64,000 nucleotides of DNA, taken from the NCBI RefSeq assembly GCF_018687715.1, contig NC_056764.1:684501-748500 (forward strand), read 5' to 3'. Below, in pieces: positions 34,401-47,300 of the stretch. The notes beneath the pieces were generated by a model that was not told the origin of the DNA, made no database searches, and was given only the letters and a program-made list of their open reading frames with translations. Position 1 is the stretch's first letter; each line of letters begins with the position of its first letter. The stretch is from Carya illinoinensis. Its lineage: Eukaryota; Streptophyta; Magnoliopsida; Fagales; Juglandaceae. A program made the position numbers and the translations under genes.

Positions 34401-35949
34401 CATTCAGTACAATAGAGGAAGCCCATAATACTAACTATTTTTTTTTATAAGTAAAACGGTAGTATTAATAATAATAGGCATAGCCCAAGTACACAAGATG
34501 GTATACAAGAGATAAGACCTATCTAGGTCGCTATAGAAGTTGCAAGGAACTCATGTACATTTAAACCATTAAAGTCTATAGCTAGAGTCCACAGGAATAA
34601 AGTACTGAAAAAAATAGAACTAAGCTCCTCTTTTGTCCGCTCCTTATCTTCGAATGTTCTCTCAAAAATAGCTATAGCCCATAATACTAACTATTAAGAA
34701 TGAAAGATGCAACAACAATGGTTCAATCGTATTGCACATCGTCTTTTACCTCGCAAATTCGACAAGAGGGGCAGACCCATGAACTCCAGTGAAATAAATC
34801 TGCAATCAAGTCGAATGAATAAAAGCATGTGTTGCTTGCACCAACATAAAGATGTCCGGCCAGTAAATCTTACCCCTATGTTGAGCCCAAGATTTCAAGC
34901 AGCTCCTATGGTACTTCTTACCACACTTCTTGCATGGAAGCATCCTCCTTGCTTTCTCACTACCTTCATTTTCACCAAAGAAGCACAACCGGCACATTAC
35001 ATTCACGTTGGACTGACCCTGCTCTTCCCCTGCATGACCTCTTGACGTATCCTGTTTACTAGAAAACCCAATCATTATAACGAACAAAAAAATCGGAAAA
35101 TAAAAGTCTCCAAGAATTCATTGCAGCAAAAGTCAAATTGAAAGCATTAAATCCACCTGTATGGGCAAAAAACGCCAAATTGAATATGAAAACCACCTGG
35201 TTTCCCAATCCATTATATATTGTTACATTAAAGGTTTTTCTTCCGTAGGATATCTCCATAGATCAAGCAATTTTGTTGCTTTCTAGGTCCTTACTTAAAT
35301 TACTTCTAGCATAGAATAAGATACGTTCTGAAACTTTCACGAAACACCAAGCAAACTATGTAATACCAGCCAAAAAAAAAACTACCTGCACTAAATCCCC
35401 TAAAAATCTCGCACATTAAAAAATTGAAGACGCATAATAAAGTAAACTATTTCTTATACACGAACCAGAAAATCAAAATCCATGCTTGAACAAAACCTGA
35501 TTCCTAATATGCACCAACCAAACAACCCAACTCCCCCCACATACTCACACTCCACATAAATGAAAAACCAAAAATCAAAATAAAATTCAAACAAAAAACC
35601 GCAAAAAAATAATTCGTATAGGCCTAATTGGTATGGAAGGTAGCTCACTCACCGCCGCAAGATCTCCGGACTCAAACCGCCTAGCGTAATCTTCGGCGGC
35701 GACCATAGCGGCGGCTGCCTTCTTCTGAAGGGCGATGCGCTTACTCTGGGCGGAGGCGGCGGCGGCGAGCTCGTCCACCGCATTGCTAGCACCAATCCCT
35801 CCATCCACAACAACCGGAGGCAGCGGAGGCGGGGCGACGACCTTAGGGACGAGAACCTGGACGGTGTCGTTTTCGCCAGCGGACTTATCGGAACTGGGCC
35901 GAATCCGCCAGGGGTCCTTCAAAAACTGATCGATTCTAGAAACATCCAA
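28451..35949 (-). CDS. PHD-finger family protein, twelve exons, 841 aa
   Basis: Exons: 35949-35653, 35051-34874, 34799-34750, 33992-33900, 33823-33735, 32953-32875, 31887-31805, 31629-31551, 31458-30720, 30063-29977, 29823-29214 and 28592-28451. They sum to 2526 nt in frame. Three PHD-type zinc-finger segments lie at about residues 119-175 (CRLC, CKKCGKKYHRSC, CPSC), 176-235 (MFCKRCDGAHHCYC, CPKHTRC) and 255-315 (CPVCLK, CCDVCQRWVHCQC, CPTC). A charged, Lys-rich disordered region follows (317-790), then a conserved end (GTSSLSVSLDDGKVKTLELGKQGIRF). It is probably a nuclear chromatin reader. I recall it as like Arabidopsis At3g08020, the neighbour of ATAB2. Intron 4 uses a GC donor. Introns carry LINE copies and a tandem duplication. 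Confidence 0.93.
28672..28835. mobile_element. Small foldback (MITE-like) element in the last intron of the PHD gene
   Basis: Complementary arms (ATCCTCTCATCATTCTATTATGTGG against the inverse of CCACATCAAGAGATGTTGAGAGGAT) enclose an AT-rich centre. The outer end starts GTAATGCTA, as in some Mutator-type foldback elements. No target duplication was confirmed. Confidence 0.45.
32360..32887. repeat. Tandem duplication of about 262 bp across the exon 6 splice donor of the PHD gene
   Basis: Copy 1 (32360-32620) and copy 2 (32621-32887) are nearly identical and differ mainly in the length and make-up of a C tract. Each ends with the 3' end of exon 6 and its GT donor (on plus, GATACCTTCAA). Copy 2 is joined to the full exon 6 at 32875-32953. 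Copy 1 therefore carries an orphan exon end plus donor inside intron 6. Confidence 0.9.
34278..34419 (-). mobile_element. Older LINE 3' end in PHD gene intron 3
   Basis: The segment starts TTATAAGTAAAAGG on the plus strand, preceded by a T-rich stretch, which reads as a LINE end with a poly-A tail on the minus strand. It resembles the family at 8318 and 34440, but the boundaries are unclear. A younger copy has inserted into or next to its right side. Confidence 0.5.
34440..34675 (-). mobile_element. LINE 3'-end insertion with a 20-bp target duplication
   Basis: The perfect duplication AGCCCATAATACTAACTATT occurs at 34420-34439 and 34676-34695. The insert begins with a T run and ATAAGTAAAACGG and includes GGCATAGCCCAAGTACACAA. 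On the minus strand this is a truncated LINE end with a poly-A tail. It lies within intron 3 of the PHD gene, antiparallel arrangement not applying since both are on minus. Confidence 0.9.
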
Positions 35950-37365
35950 CAGAAAGTCAATCCTGCCCTTGGCTGTGTGAAGGCTCCGAGGAAACCCTAA
36001 CGAACAGAAACAGATTCGCCGACTGCAACCACAAAAACCAACATAGAGAGAGAGAGAGAAAGAGAGAGAGTTTCAGAGAGAATTTTAGCGAGACGAAGAA
36101 AAAGAGAGAGGGGGGGGGAGAAGAGAGAGGGGTTAAGGGTAACCATACCATGTAATTGGGCAAGCTACGTGAAAGGCCATGTATTGTAGAGAAATTTTTT
36201 GGGTGAATTTGAAATTTTTTTGAGTTCGGGTGAGTGAGAGAGGTTCTTTGGGGGATCGCTCGGCTCGCTCCCAAAATTTTTTTTTTCAAAAGTTAAAAAT
36301 TAAAAATAATGTATAGTAGGGGATTTTTCTTTTTTTTGTTTTTTTTTAAATAAATATCATTCAAGAAGCGGCCATGCCCAAGGGCGGGTTTGTGTTACGA
36401 CTCTCTGTTTGCTTTTGGACGGGTTGTGTTTTGGGTTTGTGGGTTGAGAGGGCTCTCGTATCCTCTCTTTAACGCGATGCCTTTGTGGTTGGGGATTTTG
36501 AGGATGCTCTGCTCTCTATTGCCAGCTCCGCTGCAGTTCTTTGTTTACCCAATGAGCGAATGACATTGTCTGGCTTTTGAAGTAAGATGGTTTGGTCAAG
36601 GTCAGCGGCCAATAGAAAGTGACCATTATTACATCATGGCTCTATAGTTGAAATATCAAGGATTTTGTAAATCTTTTTAATATATTGATTTAACATGGTA
36701 AAAATTATAATAAAAATAATAATGTTCGTTTAACATTTTATATAAATTTTAGAGCTAAATTTTTGTAATATGATTATAATACTACCAAAGTTAGCATTTC
36801 AATCTTTAAATTGTCGCCTTTTTTAAAAGTGAAGAACTGATATTATATCACATCACTTATATTTTTTTTAAAAAAATATGATTTATACACGTCTCAAATA
36901 AACAAATTTAATACAAGTTCTTGTAAAAATGTGGGTCACATTTAAAAAGGTGTAAAAAAATTATTTTTTATTAGTACGATTCATTTTTTATAAAAAATTT
37001 ATCTATTTGAGACTTGTATTTAACGTTATTATTATTTTTTATAAATGTACCGATAATCACGTCTCAACAAGAGAATAAGTTATATTTTATTTTTCATACA
37101 ATGAAAAAGTTGGAAAAGAAATAGCAATTTAGAAAATTCGAATATGGTTTTCCCATTAAAAAACCACATCACCAAATTTCTAAATTTTCAAGTGGAGTGG
37201 GACAAATCTCCGCTAAATCTTTATTAGAATAATGTTTTTTTTTCCTTTATATCAAATAGAATTTAACTCAAATATCAAAAACAAATGGAAGCATTGCGAT
37301 TCCCATCTTATGAACAATAGATTAAAATATTTAACGAATTGTGACTTGTGCTCGTCTTATGCCTG
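35950..37365. other. Upstream region of the PHD gene and AT-rich spacer
   Basis: The first 350 bases are probably the 5' untranslated region and promoter, with a GA-rich tract at 36043-36075, a common feature of plant core promoters. Beyond 36300 the DNA is AT-rich with short self-complementary stretches and no supported gene. Confidence 0.5.
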
Positions 37366-37569
37366 ATTTGGATATTTAAACTCAAACAATTTTATCTCAT
37401 CTCATATAATTATTACAATTTTCATAAATTTTCATACAAAATATACTAAATAATTCAACTTTTTCAAATCTTAAAATAAAATTAATATTAAAAATTATAT
37501 TATAATAATATTTTATTCAAGTTTTAACAAAATATCTCATCTCATCTTATATTAACTGTGTAACCAAAT
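37366..37569. mobile_element. MITE with ATTTGG ends and ATCTCATCTCAT subterminal motifs
   Basis: The ends are ATTTGGATATT and, inverted, ATTTGGTTAC. Just inside each end are TTTATCTCATCTCAT and its near-complement. The element is 204 bp and AT-rich with no coding. The motif set resembles small inverted-repeat elements I recall as abundant in Fagales genomes. The target duplication is not clear. Confidence 0.6.
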
Positions 37570-37704
37570 GAGTATATAATGAATAAATATAATAGACCAA
37601 CGCATCACATTTTTAAGGTTGAAAATATAAACAGATTGATTGTGGAAAAATTATTGAGAAGGAAAAAGAAAATAAAAAATAAAAATAAAAAAGATAGTTT
37701 TGAG

Positions 37705-40700
37705 TAGGAGTGTAAATTTAAATCAGGAAATGGGAAAATGGGTCCGAACTGGACCGGACCGGTTCTTGTATTGTCCAAACCGCTTGGAATAGAACTGGTT
37801 CCAGTTTTGCTATTTCCAGGACTGGATCGGACCGGTTGATAAAAAAAATATTAAATTTAATATTTATAATATTATTATAATTTATAAAATAAAAGCTTAA
37901 TCTTAAAAACAAAAATTTAATTAATCATATGCTTTAAACATAAAATATATATATTAAATTATATTATCTATAGTCTAATATATTATATAGCTATACTAAT
38001 ACATAGTTTATAACTAATACTAATACTATTATATAGTCTAATATATTATAATTTATATAACTGTACTAGTATATATATGTTGCCCAGATAACTAACACAA
38101 GAGGAGAGGTGAATTGAGTTATATTAAAAAAATAACAATTAGAAATCAAATATATAATATAAAATATAAACAAAATATGAAATAACAATAAATATAAAGA
38201 GTAAGGGTAAGAGAGAAGCAAACTCAGTATATTAACGAGGTTCGGCCCCACTGCCTACGTCTTCGCCTCAAGCTACCCCTTGAGGATTCCCAAATTCACA
38301 TTCAACCTCCTTCAGGTGGAGATAGAAACCTATTACACCTTTGAACAACACCGCTACAAAGGATCCGTGTAGAACACCCTCTACACTTGCAATCACCTTA
38401 CACGTGGTGATTCAACTATTTCCCGTGTAGAATACTTTCTACACGCACAAGGGTTATACACACCTTTTTTCTGATACAAAAGCTGATAGTGGGTAGGTTA
38501 TCAGAAAACACTCCTCAATGAGTGAAATAAGAACAATACAGCCCAAACTATATCTCTCAAAATGAACAAGGATTAAGGCTCAATGTTTAGAGAAGAGAGA
38601 ATGAAAGTTTTGAATGAATGTTGTATGCTCTTGGTGTTGTGAATGTGAAGCTCTCAAATGATCTATTTATAGGCATATGAGACTTCATATTCGAATTTAA
38701 AAAGATTCACATGTCAAAGACAACATCATTCACTTTTTCAAAAAATTCAAATAAAAGGTTATTCTTTTTCAATTGTCAAAGACAACATTATTCATTTTTT
38801 TCAAAAAAATCAAACCTAATCTTTTACTTTTGGCATATGACAAAATGAGCACACTTTCCTTTTCAAAAAATTCAAACATAATCTTTTACTTTTTATATAT
38901 GACAAAATGAGCACACTTTACTTTTCAAATTTTTCAAACAAAATCATCTACCTTTTGTATAAGTCTAAAAAAGCATCAATTACTTTTGAAAATATTCAAA
39001 TAAAACATGCACATATGAAAGATGACAATCAATCATCTTTAATATTTTCAAAGTTCAACCCTTTAATCAAGGCATGCACATGTAAAAGATGACAATCAAT
39101 CATCTTTCAAAATTTTCAAATTTAATTTTCAAAAATATTCATGCACATGTGGAAAATGTATTTTAATGCTTTATGATAAAATATTAATTTTGAGCATTAA
39201 TCCTAATTTCAAATTTTGAAGAGATTTACAACATTACTTTATAATTTTAATGTGAACTTGTTCCCTTCTTGCTCATGCTTGTTTCCTTGATGTGCTTGAC
39301 TCCATTGTGTAGACAACTTGAACTTGAGACTTATTTATTCTTTGAATTCATTTGTTATCATCAAAATCCATGTGTAAATATATAATTACATAAAACTTGA
39401 AATTTTGGTTTCAACAATATAATATAAGTTTATAACTAATACTAATAGTCAAATATAGACTATAGTTATACTAAGTCATTATAAGTTTATAACTAATAAT
39501 AATATAGAGTTTATAACTAATACTAATATATAACTATACTAATAGTCTAATATTAATATTATTATATAGTGTAATATATTATATATCTATACTAATATAT
39601 AAGTTTATAGCTAAAACTGAAAGTCTAATATAAACTATACTTATAATTCATATAGTTATACTAAGTTGCTATAGGTTTATAACTAAGACTAATATATAGT
39701 TTATAACTAATATTAAAAGTCTAATATAGACTACACTAAATCACTATAGGTTTATAACTAATCCTAATATATAACTATACTAATAGTCTAATATTAATAC
39801 TATTATACAGTCTAATATATTATAATTTATATAGCTATACTAATATATAAATTTGTAAGTAATACTAATAGTCTAATATATTTTTTTTTTAAAGAATACT
39901 AATAGTCTAATATAGATTATAGTTATACTTATATTAAATTACTAATATAGTTATATTAAATCACTATAGTCTATTAAATATATTACAAATATATATAAAT
40001 TATAATTATCAATTTCTCAAATTATCAAAGAAAAATTTTAATTATCATTAAAAGACACATTGAAAATATAAATCAAATTAATCAATAGAAAACGAAACCC
40101 TAAAGTGACAAAGTCAACTCTCATCCATGACTCTCTCGTCTCCACCTTACAGGAAATGGCGCCGCACAACTCACTCTCATCTCTCACTCACTCGTCTCTC
40201 TACTTCGACCCTCAACTTCTCACTCTGTCGTCTCTCAGCCTCACTATCTCACTCGCTCGTCTCTCACTCTCTCATTAGTCATGACTCGTCCCGCTGTCCC
40301 ACACTCTCTACCTCGTCCTCACTCTGTTTCTCATAGTAATTTTTTTGTTGTTTTTGAAATTAACTATCAATTTTTTAATCCAAAATTTATTTGATTGGGT
40401 TTTGCCGTTTTGTGATTGGGTTTTGTGAAATTAGGATTTTTGAGTCCAAAATTTAAGATTTTTGTGATTATGTTTGTTGAATTTGAAATTTACTTTGATT
40501 GAATTTTGTGATTGTGTTTGTCTTATTAGAGTTTTGTGATTAGGTTTGTGAAATTACTTTGAAATTATGATAGATGATATTTGTGATATCATGGTTTTTT
40601 TAATCCAAAATTTACTTTGATTGGGTTTGTGAAATTTGCTGTGATTGGATTTTGTGACTAGGTTTGTGAAATTGTGTTTTGTGATTAGGTTTGTGATTGT

Positions 40701-41128
40701 GTTTTGGAGATTGAATCCCTTTTCACGTTGTTAATTGTTATCATCTTTTGTCTAGACAAAGAAACTACCATCCATCTTCACTTCACTTATGCTAAAAATC
40801 AATTGAGTATTTTGAATTCCTAAATACAACTCCACAAAAATAAACCTTATAATGAAGAGCCTAGCTAACTAGCTAATCAGTTCATGAATTTTACTTTTGT
40901 AAAATCTAGTTGTTTAGTTTAATAGTTTTGGATATGTGCTGCTTAATTCTGTTAATTAGTGAAAGAGATAGCTTATTAAATCCGAAAAATCGGACCAAAG
41001 AAAACCGAAAACGGTAAAATCGAGGATAATTGATGCATAATCAGTTTTGAAAAATATAAAATTAGTGCATACCGATTCGATCATAAATTTTATCCAAAAC
41101 TAAACCGAACTAGACCGATTACACCCTA
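37705..41128. mobile_element. hAT-like element with 8-bp target duplication, later split by an LTR insertion
   Basis: The ends are TAGGAGTGTAAAT and, inverted, TAGGGTGTAATCGG. Flanking octamers are GTTTTGAG (37697-37704) and GTTTTAAG (41129-41136), seven of eight identical. Subterminal regions carry GGACCGG and CGGACC motifs as in the TAB2 intron element. Without the solo LTR the element is about 2.1 kb. Inside are AT-rich subrepeats built on TATAACTAATACTAATAGTCTAATA (37930-38070 and 39420-39990) and a CTCTC-rich block at 40110-40335. No transposase is recognisable. Confidence 0.82.
38078..39416 (-). mobile_element. Solo LTR (copia-like) nested in the hAT element
   Basis: A 1339-bp segment begins TGTTGCCCAG, ends TTTCAACA, and is flanked by ATATA on both sides (38073-38077 and 39417-39421). 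No second LTR or coding region exists. The plus strand has GAGGTTCGGCCCC..CCTACGTC, parallel to GTGGTTCAGC..CCTACGTCC in the copia LTR at 1842, which suggests a minus orientation. The duplication is AT-only, so it is weaker evidence than usual. Confidence 0.75.
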
Positions 41129-41136
41129 GTTTTAAG

Positions 41137-42282
41137 ACAAAGATTATGATCGTAACAAAAATGATTTTTAAATTATTATGCATATTGTTACGCTGAGTAA
41201 TGTGTCAATTTTAAATATTTTTTATTTATTTATTTTTAAGAGAAATATTTATCATTTAAGTAATCAAGCTATTTAAGGATGCGTCACTTCAATGGATATG
41301 TCTGAAGTTATGAAATTTAGCATGAAAAATCACACGAGACGATCAAGTGACTTCCAAAATAAGAGATTGCTGGGAAAGTGAGAGTACTCCTAATAACTTC
41401 ATCATCTTATTTTTTAAAATATATCATCAAAACCTATTTTTTATATTCTATATATTAATTTTTACAATATATCATATATCAATTTATCTATTTTTTCTTT
41501 ATATCATTTAAATATTATACTTTTTAATACTTATCTTCTAATAGAAAATCAATAACAAGAGAGAGAAAATAATTTGAAATGTTTATAATGATAAATAGTT
41601 TTCTCTATATTTAGTGGGTTCTTGTAATAAAATGTAAAATAAAGAATGGAATACATGAAGATCCATTAGATGGTACTTTTGAGAGAATTTATTTATATTT
41701 TAAATAAAATTATTTATAGAGTATCTATTGAGAATGTTCTGAGATGAATTGGACCCAACGATCTATTTTTGTCATAATTGATTCTACTTCAACATTGGTA
41801 GAATGCCGAATTTAACAAAATGACCGAATAAAAATATAAACATAAAGGAGAAATGATGTTTAGTAATTTACAGTTATAGAGTGTATAAGTTTTACGTATT
41901 CTATTTGAAAAAAATGAATAAATATATAATTTACAAGAAAATTAATTTTTTAATAATGAATCTTATTTTTTTTAAAAGGAGTGCGTGAGACTTACACATT
42001 ATAAGACTGTATCTAGCATTAGTCATAAATTTATTCATATTATCAATAATCAAAAAGTTTATCTTACTAGGTTATATAAAGTTTGGTCGAGGTTATTTTA
42101 AACGAGTTTATGGTTTTTATAATTGTTTAAAGTTTTTTCCTATTTAAAACATTGAAAAAAAAAAGAAATTTCTCCTATTTAAAACGACGATGTTTCATTA
42201 TTTATCTAGTGCACGCGACTTCATTATTTATCTGACAGAATTCTGAGAGAGGGGAGAAGAACACGAAAAAGAAACAGCAGCT
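41137..42282. other. AT-rich spacer upstream of the RPB11 gene
   Basis: The spacer includes a foldback element (41851-42023) and further AT-rich DNA. The RPB11 promoter must lie in the last few hundred bases. No other gene is supported. Confidence 0.5.
41851..42023. mobile_element. Small foldback (MITE-like) element
   Basis: The left end reads GAGAAATGATG..GTGTATAAGTTTTACGTATTC. The inverse of the right end reads GACTAATGCTAG..GTGTAAGTCTCACGCACTC, giving imperfect complementary arms of about 60 bp. It is non-coding. The type resembles Mutator-like foldback elements. The target duplication is not confirmed. Confidence 0.5.
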
Positions 42283-43760
42283 ATGAACGCTCCTGACCGC
42301 TATGAACGTTTCGTCGTCCCCGAAGGCACCAAAAAGTAACTTCATTCAGTACTCTTTCTCAATCTCTCAAACCTCTGTTTCTTTATCATTTTTTTTTTTT
42401 GGAAATAAATTCTCTTATAAAATCCCAGGGTGTCATACGAGAGGGACACGAAGATAATCAACGCCGCGTCGTTCACCGTTGAGAGAGAAGACCATACGAT
42501 CGGAAACATTCTTCGCATGTACTGATTTTGAATTACTCGACTCATTTAATTTCACTTATTTACTTTTACCATTTCTTGCTTATCAAGTAAGTTACTGTTG
42601 TTCTCTGTTCCTCACATTTTGATGAAATATTGATTGATCAAATCCCTATTTTGGCTGCTTGTTTTGCTCATTTTTCAGGCAATTGCACAGGGACCCGAAT
42701 GTGCTATTCGCTGGGTACAAGCTTCCTCACCCACTCCAGTACAAAATCATTGTTAGGGTTAGTATTTTCTTTATCCTTTTCTTCTAAGAAAAACTTATGG
42801 ACATGCAGTTAAGTTTCTAAGGTCACTCTACTTTGGGATTTTAATTTTAATTTTTTTTAATGATTCTTTTTAGATTTTGTGACTTCAATCAGATGAATTT
42901 CTTTTAATTAGATTTTTCATGCTCAGAAGAAACTGATTTTGGGTGCTGTCAATACTAGTACAACCACCACTTAATATTTTTTAACGAACCGATCTGTTCT
43001 TAACCTTTTTAATGGTCTTATCGAGATGCTATTAGTCAATGATTTTGGCGTTTTTTTGTAGATTCACACCGCTAGCCAGTCGTCGCCAATGCAGGCATAT
43101 AACCAGGCTATCAATGATCTCGACAAGGAATTGGATCATTTGAAGAATGCTTTCGAGGTACAAAATCTCTCTTTATCTGGCATTTAGAAAGAATGTTAAG
43201 ATTTGAAGTGTGCAAATTTAATCTCTCTTCTGAACGCTCGTGTTTTTATAAAGCATCTCTCATGGATACAATCAAGAAGATATCATATATGCACAAGCTC
43301 CTCTCACTAGTAACTGTGATACCATCAACACAAGAGGTGGAGTTAGAGCATGCATGTCTTAGGATTCTTTTCAATGTGTTTAAAGGAAATATACTCCTAT
43401 GTGATGATGAAGATGCGCTAGATTTCTAGGACTCTTTTTTTTCTTTTTTTCTTTTTTAATTATAGAAACGAGTGTCAATATTGCTCCTTTATTGTCTTAA
43501 GCAGTGTTCTTAAATGGGAAAATAGATAGTACCATTTAATTTTTCAGCTCCATATTGTTTTTTTGCGTTGCTTTCGGTCATCTTAGTTGTGAAAAAGGGT
43601 ATCGATCCACTAACATGAGGTATTTTAAGTTCTGAAAGATTAATCAATCTCCCATTTTCCAGAATTCTCATATTTTTTGTCAAGATAAAAAATGCTCATT
43701 TCTTAACTTCAAAAGCCCTGTTTGCAGATTGAGTTGGCAAAGCATTCGAGGGAGTACTGA
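42283..43760 (+). CDS. NRPB11: DNA-directed RNA polymerase II subunit RPB11
   Basis: Five exons: 42283-42335, 42429-42518, 42679-42757, 43062-43157 and 43728-43760. They total 351 nt, or 116 aa, the length I recall for Arabidopsis NRPB11. The protein starts [19 protein letters not shown] and contains the eukaryotic alpha-like motif ([32 protein letters not shown]), ending in a helix with SREY. RPB11 pairs with RPB3 to form the assembly platform of RNA polymerase II in the nucleus. All splice sites are GT-AG and frame-consistent. It is convergent with the CHX gene (552 bp apart). The antiporter/NRPB11 pairing is also known to me from Arabidopsis (At3g52080/At3g52090). This is a housekeeping gene with no lesion. 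Confidence 0.97.
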
Positions 43761-44312
43761 TATGCATCCAAAGCATGCAAGGACGCAGCACGTTGGATTG
43801 TTTATGTTGATGGTTAAGTGGAACTCGAAATGAATTGGCCATGGCACTTCTGCTTTGAGTAAATGGTCGTAACTTGTTCAATAGAACTACTAGACCCTAT
43901 GGATTTTATGAACCATACTTCTCTTTATGGGTTTCATCTGTAAGCCGCACCATCGATTTACTTTACTCTTTGAGGATGAATCGTTGCTGTGGATTATTGC
44001 TTCACGTTTTTTTGTCATTCATCGGTATCCCATCGATGGACTCTACCAGGCTTTTTATGAGAAGACATGGTAAGAAAAATAAAGAACAGGGTTAAAAATT
44101 AAAAATAAAATAAAATGGAGATTAAAAGGGTTTTATTAAGAGATCTAGGATTGCTAGGCTTTTTTCACCCTGTGGGTAAATTATCTTGGCAACTCCCGCT
44201 GTCAATTCTCACATTGTGGTCGCCATTTTTAATGAATAAGGTTCTAGAAATCCCACGTTTCCTTGTTACAATTAGTTTCTAAAGTTCTAAGCTACCGCAG
44301 TTGGTTGACATT
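43761..44312. other. Convergent spacer between RPB11 and CHX28
   Basis: Both 3' untranslated regions must lie in this 552-bp spacer. Open frames here are short and unsupported. Confidence 0.6.
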
Positions 44313-47300
44313 TTACATGATAGAGAAGTCATCATCAAGTCCATCTAGTTCTCCTTTTACATTGTGTTGTTGAATGATCAAAACCGATGTTTTCATTGAG
44401 AAATCAGATCCTGACAGAACATCCCCAATTTGACCCAGTTCTGGACACTGCTGCCAATCATTCATTCCCATTGTCAACACTGAGTTTACCCTTCCCCCTC
44501 TTCCTACAATGATGAGTGCATACTGCCCCTCCAATGACATTAAAGTTGAATAGGTCTCAGATGAATTTGCAAGATGCTTCTCCATGTATGCAACATGCCC
44601 GCCTGCTACTTGTCTCTCATAAAATTGCGCAAAGCACTCATCATCGATCTTCATCTCCTCTTCCTCTTCTGCAACATTGACCCTATATCTGTCGGTTCTT
44701 CTCGATGCATTCTCTAAACTGTTTTCCAGTAAGAATCTTATGACAGTGAGTTTTACTCCAGGATGCCGTGCTACACGCCCAGCATAGGCTAATGCTTCCC
44801 TATCATCTTTGCCACCAATGAAAATCACTGCAATGTTGGGAGATACATGTGATCTTGATATTCTTTCCATCAATCCAAGACCTCTATCCACCAGAATTCC
44901 CACCGAGCATGGGGCATCCCTGAGAACCTGTTGAAAACAACAACTACACTCAAGCTAAAACTCAGAAGGACGGAACAAACTATACTCTTTTTTATTCCCC
45001 AGGTTGGGGGAAGAAGCAAAAAGAAAACAAAAAAGGCTGTCCATCTGAGATATTTGGAACAATTCATAAGTTTTCAATCAATTGGATTAGAGATGGGTCT
45101 AGTGAGAAGGTTCTCAACTGCTTTCTGTAAATATCCTGATTTTACCTTGCGGTTCACATATCTAAATCCTGAATGGCCTGCACCCAATGTTCCATCTGCA
45201 CGTTGGGTCTTGTGAAATGGCAATATGATGAGTGCCGCCATCAACTCCTCTGCCAAATTACAAATATCATTGGGCATGGCATTGAATGTGGAGAGTGCAA
45301 GCATTCGTCTGATTGTAACACCATCACCATTCATATCTTCATAGGCTTGAACTGCAGTCGTGATTTCTTCTCTCATATCTATCACTGACTGGTCAGCGAC
45401 TCTCATATTGCCCACTCCATCAACTTGCACACGTGTGGCTGCTATTTGGTCTGTGATTTCAATCATGTCAGTGACATATACCTCGATTCCAGGGTCAGTT
45501 GTGCCTCGAGATATCTCTATGAAGTTAATGGCAGCAGACACATTTTGAGGCCCATGAACACATAGCAAGAGTCGGAGCTCTTTTGATGGGTCAAGCCATT
45601 CAAGAGCCATTCGATGAGCTGGTGCGCGTTTTCTTGCACGTTTGATTATTTGCGAGACGACTGATGGTGTGTACACAACAGTGAAAAAGACTGCAATTAC
45701 CAACACGATGCTGGTTGTAGTTGATGTGGTGCCGGCCTGCATTGGTTGTAAGAGCACAAAGTAAACAGATTATAGTCGTGGAGCATCACCTGTTCAATAG
45801 AATTGAAAATCATAGGCAGGTTGATGAGTGTCTCTCTTCTGCCCATAGGCACGAAAATCATAGCTATTGACAGTTGTATCCATGATTATCAGTTATTGCA
45901 TTCTTCCATTTCAAACCAGGCTAATTAGTAATTATGCCTGTAGCATTTAACTGTTCCATAGAATTGAAACATCCATTTTCCCTCTTACTTGCATTCATTA
46001 TCAGTTTTAGTTGAATGTATAAGATCTTTCTTTTAATGTATTAAAGCATCCATATTAGCATCATCAAAACCATCTTCAAAATTTGATGAAAAGTACAAGT
46101 TTTCTATAAATCTAAAATCTTCCTATCCATAATCCCACATTGGATTAGCCATTGGATTCATCAAAATAATAATATAATATTATTTTTTAATAATAATATA
46201 TATATTTTTTCATATTTTGTAATTAAACTAACTATATATACATTAATAATTTAACAAATACATAAGGAACCAACAAACACATATACCCTTCTTCTATATA
46301 TTTTTACCTTTTATTAACTTATATGGATATATATATTTATTTTTATTGAGCTCGTTGCTCTAGTACGTATAATATGCAGTAAATACTCGTTGCTCTAGTA
46401 CATATAATATGCAGTAAATGCAGTAAAACATTTGATGAATTAAAATATAGTAAAATATTCAGATGATAAGTGTACAGTAACCTTTTATATTTGAAGGAAA
46501 CTGGACAAACACTGTAGGTCAAAACTTTCCATTATTTGGTTTGACTAATCCAATGCAACTCTTTCCCACCCATATTCATCATTTTATGCATTTGACTTGA
46601 CTTTTGATGAAACCAATGCTAATGCTCGCTCAAAGTAAACTGTAGAGTATTATAGAGTATTATAATTTCCATTTCAGGTTGCGCTGCAAACTTGTTGTCC
46701 TAGCTGCACATAATTTTTACTTGTTCCCGCAACAATGTGTCGGGTATAACTAGTGTATCAAGAAACACAGAAAAAAAAATATATACTCCGTTTCATGGTG
46801 GCCTAGAGGCACTTTAGTGTTTATCTACCTGTTGCTATCAATCCCCAAAAAGTATGCCTTGTTATAAAATTAGAAGCATTTTCTATTTAGATTATTCATG
46901 GAGATACCTACCATTAAAAAAACTGGAAAATTTTGGATATAGCCAATGGCAGCAAGACATGATTAGTTTAATTTCGAATGTACTTTAGCTAGATCGGTCT
47001 GGCTTAGATGCATTCTAACAAGTTTCATATCAATTACCCAGTCAAATGAAGAAGAGGATAGACTGAGTTTCTTTCAAACAAAAATTTCAGAACAAGGCAT
47101 AAAAATAGATTCTTACTGTGTTAGCAGCAATAGCCAAGTAAATTTGATAATGGCCCTTTACAGAGAGAAGCAACCCAAGGGCGACCGATTCGGGCCAATG
47201 AAATCCCAACACCAAGCCAGAGATGACCGTCCCAGTGACCTTCCCTACTGTCGCTATTAAAAAGAGTAGAAACAACCTTGCCCAAGTTCCTATTTGGCCA

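Noticed and set aside
40127..40336. 69-codon Ser/Leu-rich frame in the hAT-like element
   Set aside because: Translation of a CTCTC-rich block; no transposase motif.
43193..43429. 78-codon frame between RPB11 exons 4 and 5
   Set aside because: It lies wholly in an intron and shows no family similarity.
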